A stretch of 64,000 nt of DNA, taken from positions 2,046,001 through 2,110,000 of the forward strand of contig NC_057377.1 of NCBI RefSeq assembly GCF_016906535.1, in the 5' to 3' direction. Position numbers and translations under genes: made by a program. The DNA is from Rhizoctonia solani (lineage: Eukaryota > Basidiomycota > Agaricomycetes > Cantharellales > Ceratobasidiaceae). Positions 1-11,892 of the stretch are shown piece after piece. Under the pieces are notes generated by a model. The model saw only the letters and a program-made list of their open reading frames with translations. It was not told where the DNA came from and did not search any database. Every line of letters starts with the position of its first letter. Positions within the stretch are counted from its first letter, which is position 1.

Positions 1-1303
1 ACTCGAGGCAGGTGTGCACGACATCTTTGACGACTTGGTCGGCCAGATATTTATCCAATTCAGCCAGTCCAACATCAATCGAATTGGTGTCCGCATCGCC
101 CTTGTACAACTTGGAATAGTCCGTGTCCGGGCACTTGATTCCCAACAAGAGCTCAATGATGCGTACCACTATTACGAATCGCTTTTGGTCTGTCGTAAAA
201 ACGGGTAAGCGTCTGTGATTGATATGGAGCTTGTTGATACTCACAATCGCCGTATCCTGGCGTCTGGTTAGCATCCATGAGAGGCTCATTGATAGCCTCG
301 ATCGAGAACACGGTAGCAAAGTCAGGGTCCAGATGAGTCATAGCTGTCATCACTCCTGCCCAAGCCAAGGCGCGTTTATAGTTTTTCTCAGTCTAACAGC
401 ACAATTAGCTCCTCGTTCGCAAGCCCTACAAGCCCCAACTCACGTAGAACTGGACATCGCTGGTGCAGTGTCCAGCAAACATCTGATTGGCGCTCGAGAC
501 GCCGGGTAAAGCATGGAAGTCCAACATAACGTGGATGCCCTTGGCTTTGAGCATACGAAGCCCCTTTTTGAGGTATGCCATTCCTCCACGGGGCTACACG
601 TGGGTTGGTCAGGAAATTTCAATCAACCGAAATGGATCAACGCACATAGTACTCGGTGGAGCGATCCACAAGTGACTCAACGATCCAATAGCCCAAGGGG
701 ATGCGAACAGTGTTGAGTCCCGCTGAGGAGATGGCGTCCACGTTTTCTTGTGTAAACCAAGTCGACCTAGGTTGGCAGAAGCCGGGTTAATGACAAAAAA
801 AAAACTCGGTTTTGGATTTCCTCACCAATGCTTCGCAAACACTTCGTCTGCTTTGGCCTGGCCGATCTTCTTAACGAGAGAACTAGCGAATCGCGTTAGC
901 CTAAATTGCGGGGCATATTGGGTTGCGTTCTTACAATTCACTAGCAGCGCAGGTAGAGCAGTCATCGCACTGTTCACCACCCATAGATAGCCACTCCTTG
1001 GGGTCTGTTGTATATGTATGAGCATACATCGGATTTATTCTAGAATTGAATAACTCACTCATCCAGGGCTCGCTAAGTAACCTACAATTGACGCGTTAGC
1101 TTGACTATCAGTTCTGAAATAGAAATTGGGTCTCATACCATCCACCGAGCTGTAAAACATGTTAGCACGATCTCGCGTTAGGACATAGTGAACACGCTCA
1201 CATTCACTCCGTAGACTTTATCGACAGGGAGTCCATTTTTTGCAGCGTGGACAGCGGCCGCGCCGAGCAAGCCAGAGCCTAAAGCAATAGTGTGAAGCTT
1301 CAT
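1..1303 (-). CDS. Secreted glycoside hydrolase family 5 (exo-beta-glucanase-like), 3' end outside window
   Basis: Multi-exon gene read on the minus strand. The start codon at 1303 opens MKLHTIALGSGLLGAAAVHA, a clear secretory signal peptide, followed by GLPVDKVYGVN. Later exons give EWLSMGGEQCDDCSTC (about 970), FAKHW/STWFTQENVDAISSAG and TVRIPLGYWIVESLVDRSTE (about 650-800), GLRMLKAKGIHVMLDFHALPGV (about 500-600) and FSIEAINEPLMD (about 290). The NEP triplet is the GH5 acid/base motif, and LDFHALPG is a typical GH5 strand. The last visible exon, about 1-190, reads through the window edge, so the C-terminal catalytic part is missing. Family knowledge: fungal secreted GH5 enzymes of this type cleave beta-1,3- or beta-1,6-glucan; which linkage cannot be told here. 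Several introns look unusually short (one about 34 bp), so exact junctions are uncertain. Confidence 0.85.
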
Positions 1304-2861
1304 CGAGATCGAGTTCGAAACCAGCCAAGTCAAGGAGTGTAATAGGAACCAAAAGGCGTCGAGCGTAGGGCCACTAACCAATGGATTTGGGTTTGAAGGG
1401 CTGAACGTCCAAGATACTTATACTGCCTCCCATGCTGTGTTGATAACCATGACCAGGGACGGCGGAAGATAGGAAATCATAAGATCATCCATATTTTTTT
1501 TTCTCTTTTGCCGCCTCGGTTCGAATGTAGAATTGTCAGCCTCAAGAAGCAGGCTGAATCTGCGCGCGAGCCAGGAGATACGTAAATAAAGGTAATCAAA
1601 CGCACCCATCAGAAGTTGCCTCAGGGTGGCCGCCGCCGATATGTGTAAGTCTTGAAACATATCTCGCATCCGGAAGCACATGAATCTGACCCGGACTCGC
1701 CCAGGGCCCGCGCTCACGCTCGTTTGTCGCATATTTCGCACTCTCTTGCCCGCAAGACAGAGGTCATATCTGTGTCGAAACAATATGCTGTTGGATGTTA
1801 CTAGTAAAAATAAGGCTAATTCGGGCCAGCCACTGGCAGGGTTGAGACAAGACCTGACTGGGTGAAGTCTTAAGACTAATAGATCAGATTCTCAAGTTCG
1901 GGTCCCTTTCCTTAGGTCTTGGAACTGACTGATGGGTAGTAAAACTGAATACGAGAATTGGCGGTTATCAATTTGACGATGCTCAAATGGATGATGGACA
2001 AGGCCGATCAACCGCGATCAATTGTACCTCGGCGCTGTCACGTGTGGAATATAATAAAACCACGCAACACGAAGGTTTCGCCTGTAATTTTTGCTTCCAA
2101 CGCCCTCATGCGCGACATGAGAAGCATGAGAATATATTTTCAGGGACAATATGCGAGGTGCTGTATGTGTATGGATGGGAAACTTACATAACAAGAATTC
2201 CTCGTGTTCCATGGCCATGCCGTCTTTTATTCCAGCACGCAGTATCTTGAGTTTGTAGTTGCGCATGTTTAGATCCTGTCCATTCAGGTTTCATCTTTCG
2301 ATTGAGAGCCATCGCTCGCAGAACTATCTCTCACGATGAACAAACATTTGACAAGGACTTTGATCGACTTTGGTCACTATAGAAGCGCGGTCAACGCCAA
2401 TTTGTTTAGGACAAATAATTGGCAATAGTGGGGCATAGGCCTCCAAAAACCTTCCGATTACAAAAATGCGAATAAATACATCCCAAACAGGAACGCGTAA
2501 TTGATCGTCAACTGAATACATCCCGTGGGCTGTCTAACTCTTTTCAGCCACTCTAGTGTTCAATCTGTGATCTGTCGAATTTGAGCTAACGGGGTGGCTC
2601 TCTATTTTCTCCGCTTGTAACTATATGAGAGAAACTTGATATAAGAATACGAAAGTAGCTTGAAAACGCAGCCAATCATATTACTGTATCATAAGTTAAC
2701 AATCGCAGACAATCTATCAAGATATACCATGCAAGAGACGGGGGAAATACAAATATAGGTATATAAAGAATATATCAAAGCCAAAGAGTATGTAATGTGT
2801 TGTCTGTAAAAGATATGCGTTGGTATATCGAACCCAGTCACGACATATTCGTAGCCAGGTT
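1304..2861. other. Intergenic region, no gene recognised
   Basis: About 1.5 kb between the start of the GH5 gene and the end of the F-box gene. ORFs here are short, overlap on both strands and show no recognisable family. It must hold the GH5 promoter (near 1304-1500) and the F-box terminator (AT-rich stretch near 2640-2860). I see no repeat or RNA gene. Confidence 0.5.
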
Positions 2862-4618
2862 TCAGAGTTGCCACACCTCGCTCTCGTACTCGAGTGCATA
2901 CGGTTTCATCGAGTCGCCCGCAGGTAACCAAACCACTTTTGGCACCGTGCTCAAAAACCATTCCCGGAAAGGATCCATTTGTTCGTGAGGTTCTTGGATA
3001 TGGCGGAGCGTATCCCGGGTCTCGGTAAATTCGCGCAGCCCCACACCCAGCCCGAGCTCCACGATCGGATGGCTCGCAACCACTTCCTGCAGACTGTGCA
3101 AACCAGAAATGTCGGGGAAGAACGACTGCCCGATGTACAGCTTTGTCAGCCTCGGGAAGTTCACTGGTGGCTTGCCAGGACCCGCATGGTTGATCAACGG
3201 TCGGAGGTTCGAAGGAGTCAGAGTCAGGCAGTCCATGTATAGCGTTTTGATGGTCGGCAGCATTTCCAACAGTGGCCGAAGTGCCGGACCATGGCCGCCA
3301 AGGTCGTGTCCTATCATCAAGGTGTCGATTTTGAAGTTGCCCAACTTCGAGTCGTGAAAACCGAGCACTTCGTTGTCGCGAGGTGGGTATGTTCTGACAC
3401 ACTTTCCCGTGAGATGCAGAGTGGTATGGTGGGATCCTGGTGCTATTGACTCTAGTATCAGATCGAGCAAGTCCTTGAACAAATCTTCCAGATACAGCAC
3501 CTCCAATGCTGGGAGCGTGATGGGAAAATCATACGAGCGAGGAGTCGTGTTGATCTGATTAGGGTGGTTGAGTATCGATATGATCTCAAGGCGACGAAGT
3601 TGAGCGGCCGAAGAAAGAGACCAGATGAAGTCCTGCACATCGACCGTACGTCCCGCCCACATGTCTTGAAGCCGAAGCTCGGTCAGATTCCTGAACGATA
3701 AACTGCCGAAATGAATCTTCAGTCCACAAAGTCGGAGTACCCGGAGGGGCTCCAGCAACCGGTTAAAGTCATCCTGGTCTGGATCGGATTGGCCGTAGAT
3801 ATCGTCGATTCCACGTGCCATGAACTTGTCAGGACGATGATGGCATATCGACAACCCTGTCAAAGAGCTAGATGCGTTGCGTACGCTCTTGACAAGCTTG
3901 CGGACCGCCACTCGAATGGGAGCCATCGAGTCTGAATGTAAGTTGATCGTGCTGAAACGAGGACCGTACTCAGTCAACATCTCCCGTACGTAGTTTTCCA
4001 TATCGAGCCGTTCCCTGTTGAGCTCTGCGACCAGGTGAAGCTTGGACCCAGACGCTCGCTCGAGACTCAGCTGGGCTGCCGTGGACATGAAGCGATCGTT
4101 CCTGTTCCGGACGACGGGTACGAGTGACCATAGTGCACAATGAGACATACCGACTCGCCGCCATACCGAGCAGACTCCAAGTAGCGTATGAAGGTTCCGG
4201 TAGATGACTTGGGTTCGGTATTGGGATGAAAGATGGTGGGATTGTTCAATGTCGTAGAGGTTGATTGAGTAATCAAATATCCTGGACAGGATTTCGTCTG
4301 GGAGTCGATGGATGGGAGACGCGAGTCGATTGCGAAAGCATGCCATTGAAGAGCGGGCTGCGTTGAGGCGGCTGATGATAAGTGTATCGAAAGAATGGAG
4401 CTGATGTTCGATCTGAGAAAGAAGATGAGCTGGGTCGTGGGTGTGTAAGTCAGGCAGAGCCAAGCCAGAGCAAGAATCGAGGTGCGCTATCACAGAATTT
4501 TCTAGATGATGGGCCGTTGTCTCCCATGTTCGAACAACTTGCTCTGCAGAGACCTGAGCATGGGACTAGGGATTTAACGAACAAATTTGTAATGCTCAGG
4601 AGCGAGACTTACCGACAT
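2862..4618 (-). CDS. F-box / LRR-like protein
   Basis: Model: a 6-nt first exon ATGTCG (4618-4613), an intron of 59 bp (4612-4554, donor gtaagt, acceptor ctcag), then one long exon 4553-2862, giving 565 residues. This start was chosen because the long open frame itself has no ATG at its 5' end and the short upstream exon joins it in frame. An N-terminal helical segment (QVVRTWETTAHHLENSV and LLSQIEHQLHSFDTLII) precedes an F-box core, SPIHRLPDEILSRIFDYSI, near residue 85. The remaining 450 residues are leucine-rich and irregular, as in fungal F-box/LRR proteins. Family role: substrate adaptor of an SCF ubiquitin ligase binding Skp1 through the F-box; the substrate is unknown. A second member of this type lies at 37631-39169. 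Confidence 0.85.
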
Positions 4619-5963
4619 GATCTTTGCAAGGGGACTTGAAGAGTGCTCTAGTACGCACTGCCAGGCTATTCGAGGAGTAGGCACTGGGAGAGACGGAACC
4701 GGATGTACTTTGTTTGTGCGGGGAAGTCGTTAGATGACGGAAACAAACGCGCGTTAGGATCCGTAAGACGTCATAGGCACGTGACCATAGGGTCTCGTGT
4801 AGGTGTCACACTATTTTCCTTCTGCTTTTTGTAAAATCCGCTGGAACTCGTGAGATCGCAGGTTTCAAGAAGCCCAAACGAGCCTGTTCCACCATAAATT
4901 TCTATGCTTCTCGAGAAACCTGGCTGTTCAAGCTTCGGTGGATACTGCAGAGATGTCCTGCGAGCATGGACATGACTTGGGAGTGTTTTGGGGTTCACAA
5001 GACATAGATTGGCCATCTTGAACCTCACCTTTGGATAGCAGCACGCAAATCAAGCGGCATTAAGCACAAATGGAAGTACAGTACTTATCTTTGGGGGATG
5101 CATGCGGGATTAAGTTAGCGCCAGGAACATGCTAGTACCTCGTGGGGGAAGTGAAGAATTCACGCTCAAGCGAGGGTATTTATTCGACAACTGGTAGCCC
5201 ATTGTCGCAGGGACTACTCCTCTCTGGCTCAATGGCGACTTTAATAGTACCTAGCTATAACTCCCGTCTGAGAGACAAACAAAAGAAAAAATACAGCGCT
5301 CAGTATCCTATATGTACCGTGATTGGGCCAGACGAAGGGCTGGTACGTCTGAATCCATTATCATATTAATCATGAGATCCTTGCTCATAGGTAAATCGCT
5401 AACACCCGCCAGTTAAACGATCAATTTACAACTCAGTCCCCCCTTTCTGAGACCGAAGAAGGAAAACACATCGGTGGAGCCACTAAGACAGATACAAAGC
5501 CAAAGGTAATTCCTTGATGATTACTCTGGTGTCCCTTGCACCAGCTGAAATATTGTTGTCGTTCACCTTGATTCCCAGTCACTTTTCTATGACGAATGGT
5601 CACAACTACCGCCGGATCCACGCGGCGCTGAGTTGGGTCGAGAGGCAAGAGTTTGGAAGGTATATGTAGGAGAAACGGAGAAGTGGGATAATGAGTTACT
5701 TGAAGGGTGGGAAAAGTGAGATATATGTCATTTAACGACGAGTTTGTGTTGAAGTCCATTGATTGCTCCTAGGTCGCTGGATGTTCTTCTGGGTAAGCTG
5801 TTCGATTACTATTGACATTTCGATACTGACTGCGTACAATTAGTCTTTGTAAGCGCCCACATCTATAAAGTAGCATCGATGGCTGATCTGGACACTTTTT
5901 GTTGATAATTGTGTGATAGGCTGCGCTTTTATCGGCCATAATAGCTACGTAAGCAGGGCTTTC
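4619..5963. other. Intergenic region
   Basis: About 1.3 kb between divergently transcribed genes (F-box on minus, DUF6535 on plus), so it holds both promoters. A 108-codon minus-strand frame at 5433-5759 starts with ATG but matches nothing I recognise and has no supporting splice structure. I do not call it. Confidence 0.45.
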
Positions 5964-5970
5964 TATAAAT
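5964..5970 (+). promoter_or_regulatory. TATA box of the DUF6535 gene
   Basis: TATAAAT lies 68 bp before the chosen ATG at 6038. The same motif at similar spacing precedes the tyrosinase, aminopeptidase and PIL1 genes in this window, which supports both the promoter call and those start codons. Confidence 0.5.
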
Positions 5971-6037
5971 TGTCTACATAATCGTTCATTAGAGCACTTC
6001 GTCGGTACGACGTAGATTCTTGGTTGAAAGCTCGAAT

Positions 6038-9000
6038 ATGCTCAAGGAAGATCCCAATGAAGTTTCAGCCACCGCTCTCGTCGCTATCTCTCAGGCTCTA
6101 ACCGCGCTCACTACGAATAATTCCTCTGCAGCTCCATCAGGTCTTCCCTCACCCGATCAGAACAACTCATCCAACTTCGTTCCATCAAAGATCGACATCT
6201 GGATCAATGCACTGTGGTATTCGTCATTCAGTCTTAGCATTGCGACCGCGTTTATGGCGATGCTCGCCAAAGACTGGTGTTACTCCTTCAAAGCCAAGCG
6301 CACTGGACACCCCTATGACCAAGCACACCGTCGGCAGCGCAAGTGGAAGATGATACAGCGTTGTGGAATGCAGGAGGTCATTGAAGCCCTTCCGTCTTTG
6401 ATGCATTTGTCCTTATGTAAGTTCATCTACCTAGTGGATTCCAAACCATCAGCAACTGACTGCATCGTCTAGTCCTGTTTTGCATAGGGTTGTACCTCTA
6501 CCTACTGGATCTGAACAATATCGTTGCAATCCTGGTCATGTATATTGGTGGAACCTTTATAGCCTTTTACATACTGACCTCCATAACTGCGACTTTTGTG
6601 GAGTATTTCCCGTATACCACAGTGATCTCTAGGATTCTGCGATCACAATATATGCAGAACATCTACAAGTACATATCAAAGTCCCGAATCCCATATACCG
6701 TGATGCTTATGGTCAATACTATCCGACTTTTAATCATGGGCATAACCTTCGTTTCCTATTGGAGCATGGTCTGGCTCTTCTCATGGCCCGCACATCTTCT
6801 TCTCACCACAATCGTAAAAGTCAATCGGTGTTTCGTAAAGCGCTTCTCTAAGGAACAGACTGCCACGAATGGTTTCGCCGACAAAATCACCCGTATCTTC
6901 CAGGAGATATACAATTATCTCTTAATTTTACCATTCAAGCTTGATGCCTGCTACTCTGATGTTAAATCACAAATAGCTAGAAAGGCAAAACGTTTTGATC
7001 TGGCTGAAGAGCTAACGACTGTTCTTGCGCTCCGCTGGTTAATCAATCATTGTGAAACCCCTAGTGCGGTCAACATAGCCCTTCAGGCTATCTCCGGGGC
7101 CAGGAAAGAGATGCCAAATGGACCGCTGCGTTCGTGCCAGGCGGCCCAGCATATAACAAGCCGCATTGTTTCTGAAGGTGATAAGGACGGGCTTTATGCC
7201 CGAGGCCTCGAATTTCTGGGGTGGGCTTCTAAAACCGATTTGATCGACGATGAACAAAGCTCGGACGAAGATTGGGTTGAAGAGGAATGGCCCAAACAAG
7301 AAGCACTCGAACAAGAAGGGATTGAAAATGAAAGACGCGAAAATGCCAACCAAGAGAACCACAAACAGAATCTGAAGGACCACGAAACCCAAGAACAGTG
7401 GGAAAAGGGTAAACCCAGCGAAGATATCATTCATGTGATGTTTTGGGATCTAAACTCGAGGAATGAACGGTAAGAAATCAATAACTAATATATTGGTAGC
7501 TTTTGATTAAATTCCGGCCCCCTAAATCAGCAAAGTCTTGAATCGTCTCGGTGACAAAACCTTTGTGCCAAATTCCACCAACATTGAGGCAATGACCCTC
7601 GGAAACGCTGCGGTATTGCATAGCTTGAACGCCGTCACATCACACAAGTTACGCATTATCCCATCGCAAAACGCAGATCCCAGATCTGTTATTGAAAGAA
7701 TAGATATTTCCCAAAAGCTGATACCGATCACCAAGTTATTCTCTGCTCACTTGCAATCGAAAAACAAACTGCTTCACCCAGCCGCGGTACAATCGCTAGC
7801 CAACGCTACAGTCCTATACGCATCTTTATCTGCTATTTCTGGTTGTGAGCTACCATCCGAACTGGCTATGCATTGCATTCGGTTTTGCCAACAATTCTCC
7901 AAGAAAACCACATCAAAGTCCGCTACGAGATTAAAACACGAGATTGAAACCGGAGCCGTATTTATGATATGCATATTAATTCAGGGCCAAACCAGTCCGA
8001 AAAAAACTATGGATATAGTGAAATATCACAATCTTGCTATTTGTACAGCGAAAATTCTCACAAAACTTTACGGGGACCATTCGATATCCCCCGAAGATAT
8101 TTTCTTAGTTGGCTGTTCAAAGGTCCTATCTGGAGCTAACAATTACTACTTAAACGATACGATGAGCAGTCGGGTGGCTCTCTCGAAATGGTGCTCTGAC
8201 CAGACTACTTCGTTCATACGTACATGGGGTCCCTCCACTCTGGAGGTATGGAGCTCAGCCCACAGGCCAGCTAAGGAGATGCGCAGTAAATTTCTCAAGG
8301 CAGTCAGTAAAGTCTATAGACTTCATGAGGCATTGAATCCGGATGGTTTGGAACCCACATGCCTTCCTGGGTCAACATACGTAATTTTGATAATGATAGC
8401 TATTTGCAGTCGGCCAGGTTCTCCACAAAGTCGATCTTGCAGCAAGCTACTCTCAAGGTTCGATTTCCCAAAACAAAGTCCAGAACTTACCAAATACCTC
8501 AAGGAATCTGTTGAGGACAATACCAATGAAACAGTACTGTCGACGCTCAGGGGTGCCTACACTAGCAAAAAGAACTCGTCGCAGCAACCATTTGCGGCGA
8601 CTCAGCTCTGGCTCTTGCTTGATTGTTTTGAAGGCAGTGAAGATGAAGAGTATTTAATGGATCAGATCAAGCTGGTCGTTGAAACTCAGACCACCGATAA
8701 CGTATCATGGAGTCAAGTTAAGCAAAGTTTTGGTGAATTTATTCTCTCAAAATACAAAACAATTTGTGGCACTTCAAGCGCGCTAAATTGTGATGGAAAA
8801 GCCTTTCGGCCCACAGAGGCTTTGAATATATTGGACCCTAATATTCAAGTGAGTCTCTCTCTCTCCGTGTATCGGTTATATCCCCTCCTCACAATCCTCT
8901 ATTTCTCAAGGCACAGCAAACAGGCGACGCCATTGGAAATTTCGTCCTCCAATTTGGCGACGGGTCAAGGCGATTTGAAACTGCCAATACGAAGGACTAC

Positions 9001-9267
9001 GAGAGAACATACGTGGCTCGAGTGGCTGAGAGTATACTTGGAAAATTAGATATGGGAGAGGGCCAGCATGCGGGCCTGAAAGATGCAATCGAGGCTGACC
9101 TAAAAGGCTTGCCGAACTATCTCCGGACGCGAGTTACTCCCGGGGAAGAAATTATCAAAGAGCCCGTTCAAGATGAGTTAGAAATTCCAGTACTTTCGGT
9201 GATGCAAACGATGGACGATAGTACTGATGTTGGCCATGTATCTCTATCTATTGGAAGTAACAAATGA
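6038..9267 (+). CDS. DUF6535-family transmembrane protein
   Basis: Four exons fit without a frame break: 6038-6416, 6473-7469, 7531-8848 and 8911-9267, with introns of 56, 61 and 62 bp (all GT-AG), giving 1016 residues. The first ATG in the open frame at 6038 was used. The N-terminal part holds the DUF6535 signature seen across Agaricomycetes: WINALWYSSFSLSIATAFMA (membrane segment 1), LAKDW, RRQRKWKMIQRCGMQEVIEA, then FLFCIGLYLYLLDLNNIVAI, which is formed exactly across the first splice junction, and a further membrane segment near VMLMVNTIRLLIMGITFVSYW. The long C-terminal region is soluble and mostly helical, with an acidic/charged stretch around the second junction (EDWVEEEW, RRENANQENHKQN). 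Biochemical function of the family is unknown. It is probably an integral membrane protein with a large cytosolic domain. Confidence 0.85.
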
Positions 9268-11892
9268 TGCAATGAAGTCTAATTTCATAGGCTTGGTTCT
9301 TTGGCATCTTTTCATTTTTAAAGCCCCTCATGGCGTGTAGTAAAAGTGTAGAAATTCCATGTGAATACTAGAATAATCCAGCATGATTTGTGTAACCGAG
9401 TCAGTGAGTCGAAGATATACGAACGAGATATATGCGTAGCTATGCGTGTCGTTTCCTTCTGACAATTCGATCGGTTTTTACCAGCGCATATAAGGGGGAC
9501 TTGACACAACCGCTGACACTTTATGCCGATAACAAATTGGGGGGAGGGGGAATGCAATGGCAGCTCGTGTTTCAAAGTCTAGACCTAATCCACACTACTA
9601 GTTCAGCTACGAGTCTTGCGATGGTAAATTGCAACATATTGGGTACAAATTTCTTGGATTTTGGGTGGTCGCAGTGCTATAGCTAGTAGATAAGGTCGAT
9701 AACCAAGCGTTCTACAATGAGAGTAGTTTACAATGTGTTCGAGCTTTTTTGTCATATAACCTCATGTAGCCTTTCTTGATCAGCATGATAAAATAACTGA
9801 CCTCTAGGTTTTTGATTAAATGTCGCCAGTTTCAGCTATTTACGCACTCGCGTAGGGAGATAAATTATTGGAGCTGGAGGTGACCAAAACCAGCGCTTCC
9901 TCCCAGCATTTTGTTATAAATCACATAACACACGCTATGCTGGGTGTTCAGGGGACGAAAGACGATACCGATTCATGCGAATGTACCCGGAAATATTGAA
10001 AAGAATTTTTTTATGCGATCCAACAAGCAGTATTTCGAATTTCTTGGTCGGATGGTCAAGCCAACTCTACTAACACCCCCAGCGACGCCTGCCGCCACTA
10101 TTGATAGTGCTAGTGCCCGGTGCTCTGAGTCACATCCACGTCGGCGCTTTTTATCCAATGCTAAGGTATAAATGGTAGTCCAGGCCACTTGAAGTAATTC
10201 AGTAAAACATTCATATCGTAGACACAGGGAGATAAGTATAAGTATCCTATAATGTCACTTACCTACTATATCATCCGCTAGATGGGCGGCCACAGGGTAT
10301 ATTTCCAGTTTTGACCTTCTGGTCCCATCTTAAAACTTTTGCAAGTGGATGCTTGCGGTCAGTGGTGGTACACTAGTGGGGTAGACCTGATTACTGAACC
10401 GTTATGGAGGTACGCCACTGACATACATGTAGGTCTGGTGAACTATTTGAATTCCATCTTAATTTCTCTCCACTGAAGGTCTCAAATACGTGTAAGCTAT
10501 AGTGAATAATAAACCGATAATGAGCGTCAGATCTTTTGGACCACAATAGCTTAGACTAGTACCGACCTTGTTCTGAAATACCCCATTAGGTTTTGGAGTA
10601 TAGCGTCGAGATTTGCTGATTTACCACACATTTTTGATAACAGCATTTTTAGACCCCTGTCATTTGACCCGTGCTAAATCTTGACTGTTTTTTGTCATGA
10701 TCGTCGAAGCAGGAAGGTTAAGAATCTGAAACAGTTGGCTGACTGTGTGAGATGCAGCCTGGATGCTCAATTAAACCTTATATGTGATGTTTCGTTCAGT
10801 ATTTTCGAGTAGCATAGTCGGGGAACTTTTGCCGTATAACCACAATCTATTTTGACTGGTTAATTGTCACTCCTATAGTGTTTTGGAGTCTTGGCTTTGT
10901 TTGCCTAGTTGGATAGCTATTATGGATGTGGCACAACTTTTGTGCTTGGGGTGATTGCTATCAGGCGGGAAACAAAGTACAATCGGGGAACAGACCAGCA
11001 ACATTTAAGTTATGGGTGGTGAACGGACACGACACATAGATGAGCATCCAATATTTACGTATGTGACGGAAACACAAAGGAGTTGTTGAATTTGAAGCAT
11101 TTAATATTCCGTGTTCGGAAACCTGCCTAAGTACATCTGCACATCAATCTGGCATTTTGAGCCCCAGGGTTACTACGCGTGCCGCATATAGCATTCAGCA
11201 TTATTAATACCGATTCACTCTTGTGCACCGATAACAAGTTAGATGAGGCTACTTCCTTATTGCCATTGCAGAACATTTAGCACATCAACTGAATGATTTA
11301 TCCGGGCCCATTGGATCGTACCCATTGAGGCTGTACCCCCGATCCCACATTCTGGTGCCCGTATGCAAGGAGTCCTCTTCATCATAGCAATTATTTACGA
11401 CAAGTTGATTCTGGTTGATAGCCCAGAAAATTCGAATGATGTTCAAAGGATTCAATGAATTAAATCAATTTTAGTGCCGAGTTTAAGTCAGACGATGATG
11501 AATCATGGAATCATGGAATCATGGAATCAAGTTACAGAACAGACGTTCGAGAATTCGCCTCAAGTTGTCGATGACTTGGACTTACTCTGCGTAGTTTATT
11601 AGCTCAACATGCGTTCGTAATATCAGCTCAAAGACAGTATCGCTTGCGTGCCACGAATTTTGAAAAGGTTTTGCGTAGCAACCGGCCGGTAGAGCAGAGA
11701 ATCCTGAGGCACAGGCGGGCTTCGTACACACAGTTCATCCCGCGGTTTTCTTGACATCATTATGCGCTGTTTTGTGCTTTTTGAACTCGGAAGACCGGAG
11801 CACATGCAGGGAAATGACAATACACTAGCGGTGGTGGCAGTGGCGGTGCCGGCGATCCTCGCGTTAACCACGTGACTTTAGACCCATCCTTC
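9268..11892. other. Gene-poor AT-rich intergenic region
   Basis: 2.6 kb almost free of open frames; between about 10190 and 11620 no frame of 60 codons exists on either strand. Visible features are an 8-bp tandem (ATCATGGA, three copies plus a partial) near 11506-11535 and general AT richness. I find no tRNA-like B box, transposon ends or conserved coding signal. It holds the 3' end of the DUF6535 gene and the promoter of the next gene. Confidence 0.5.
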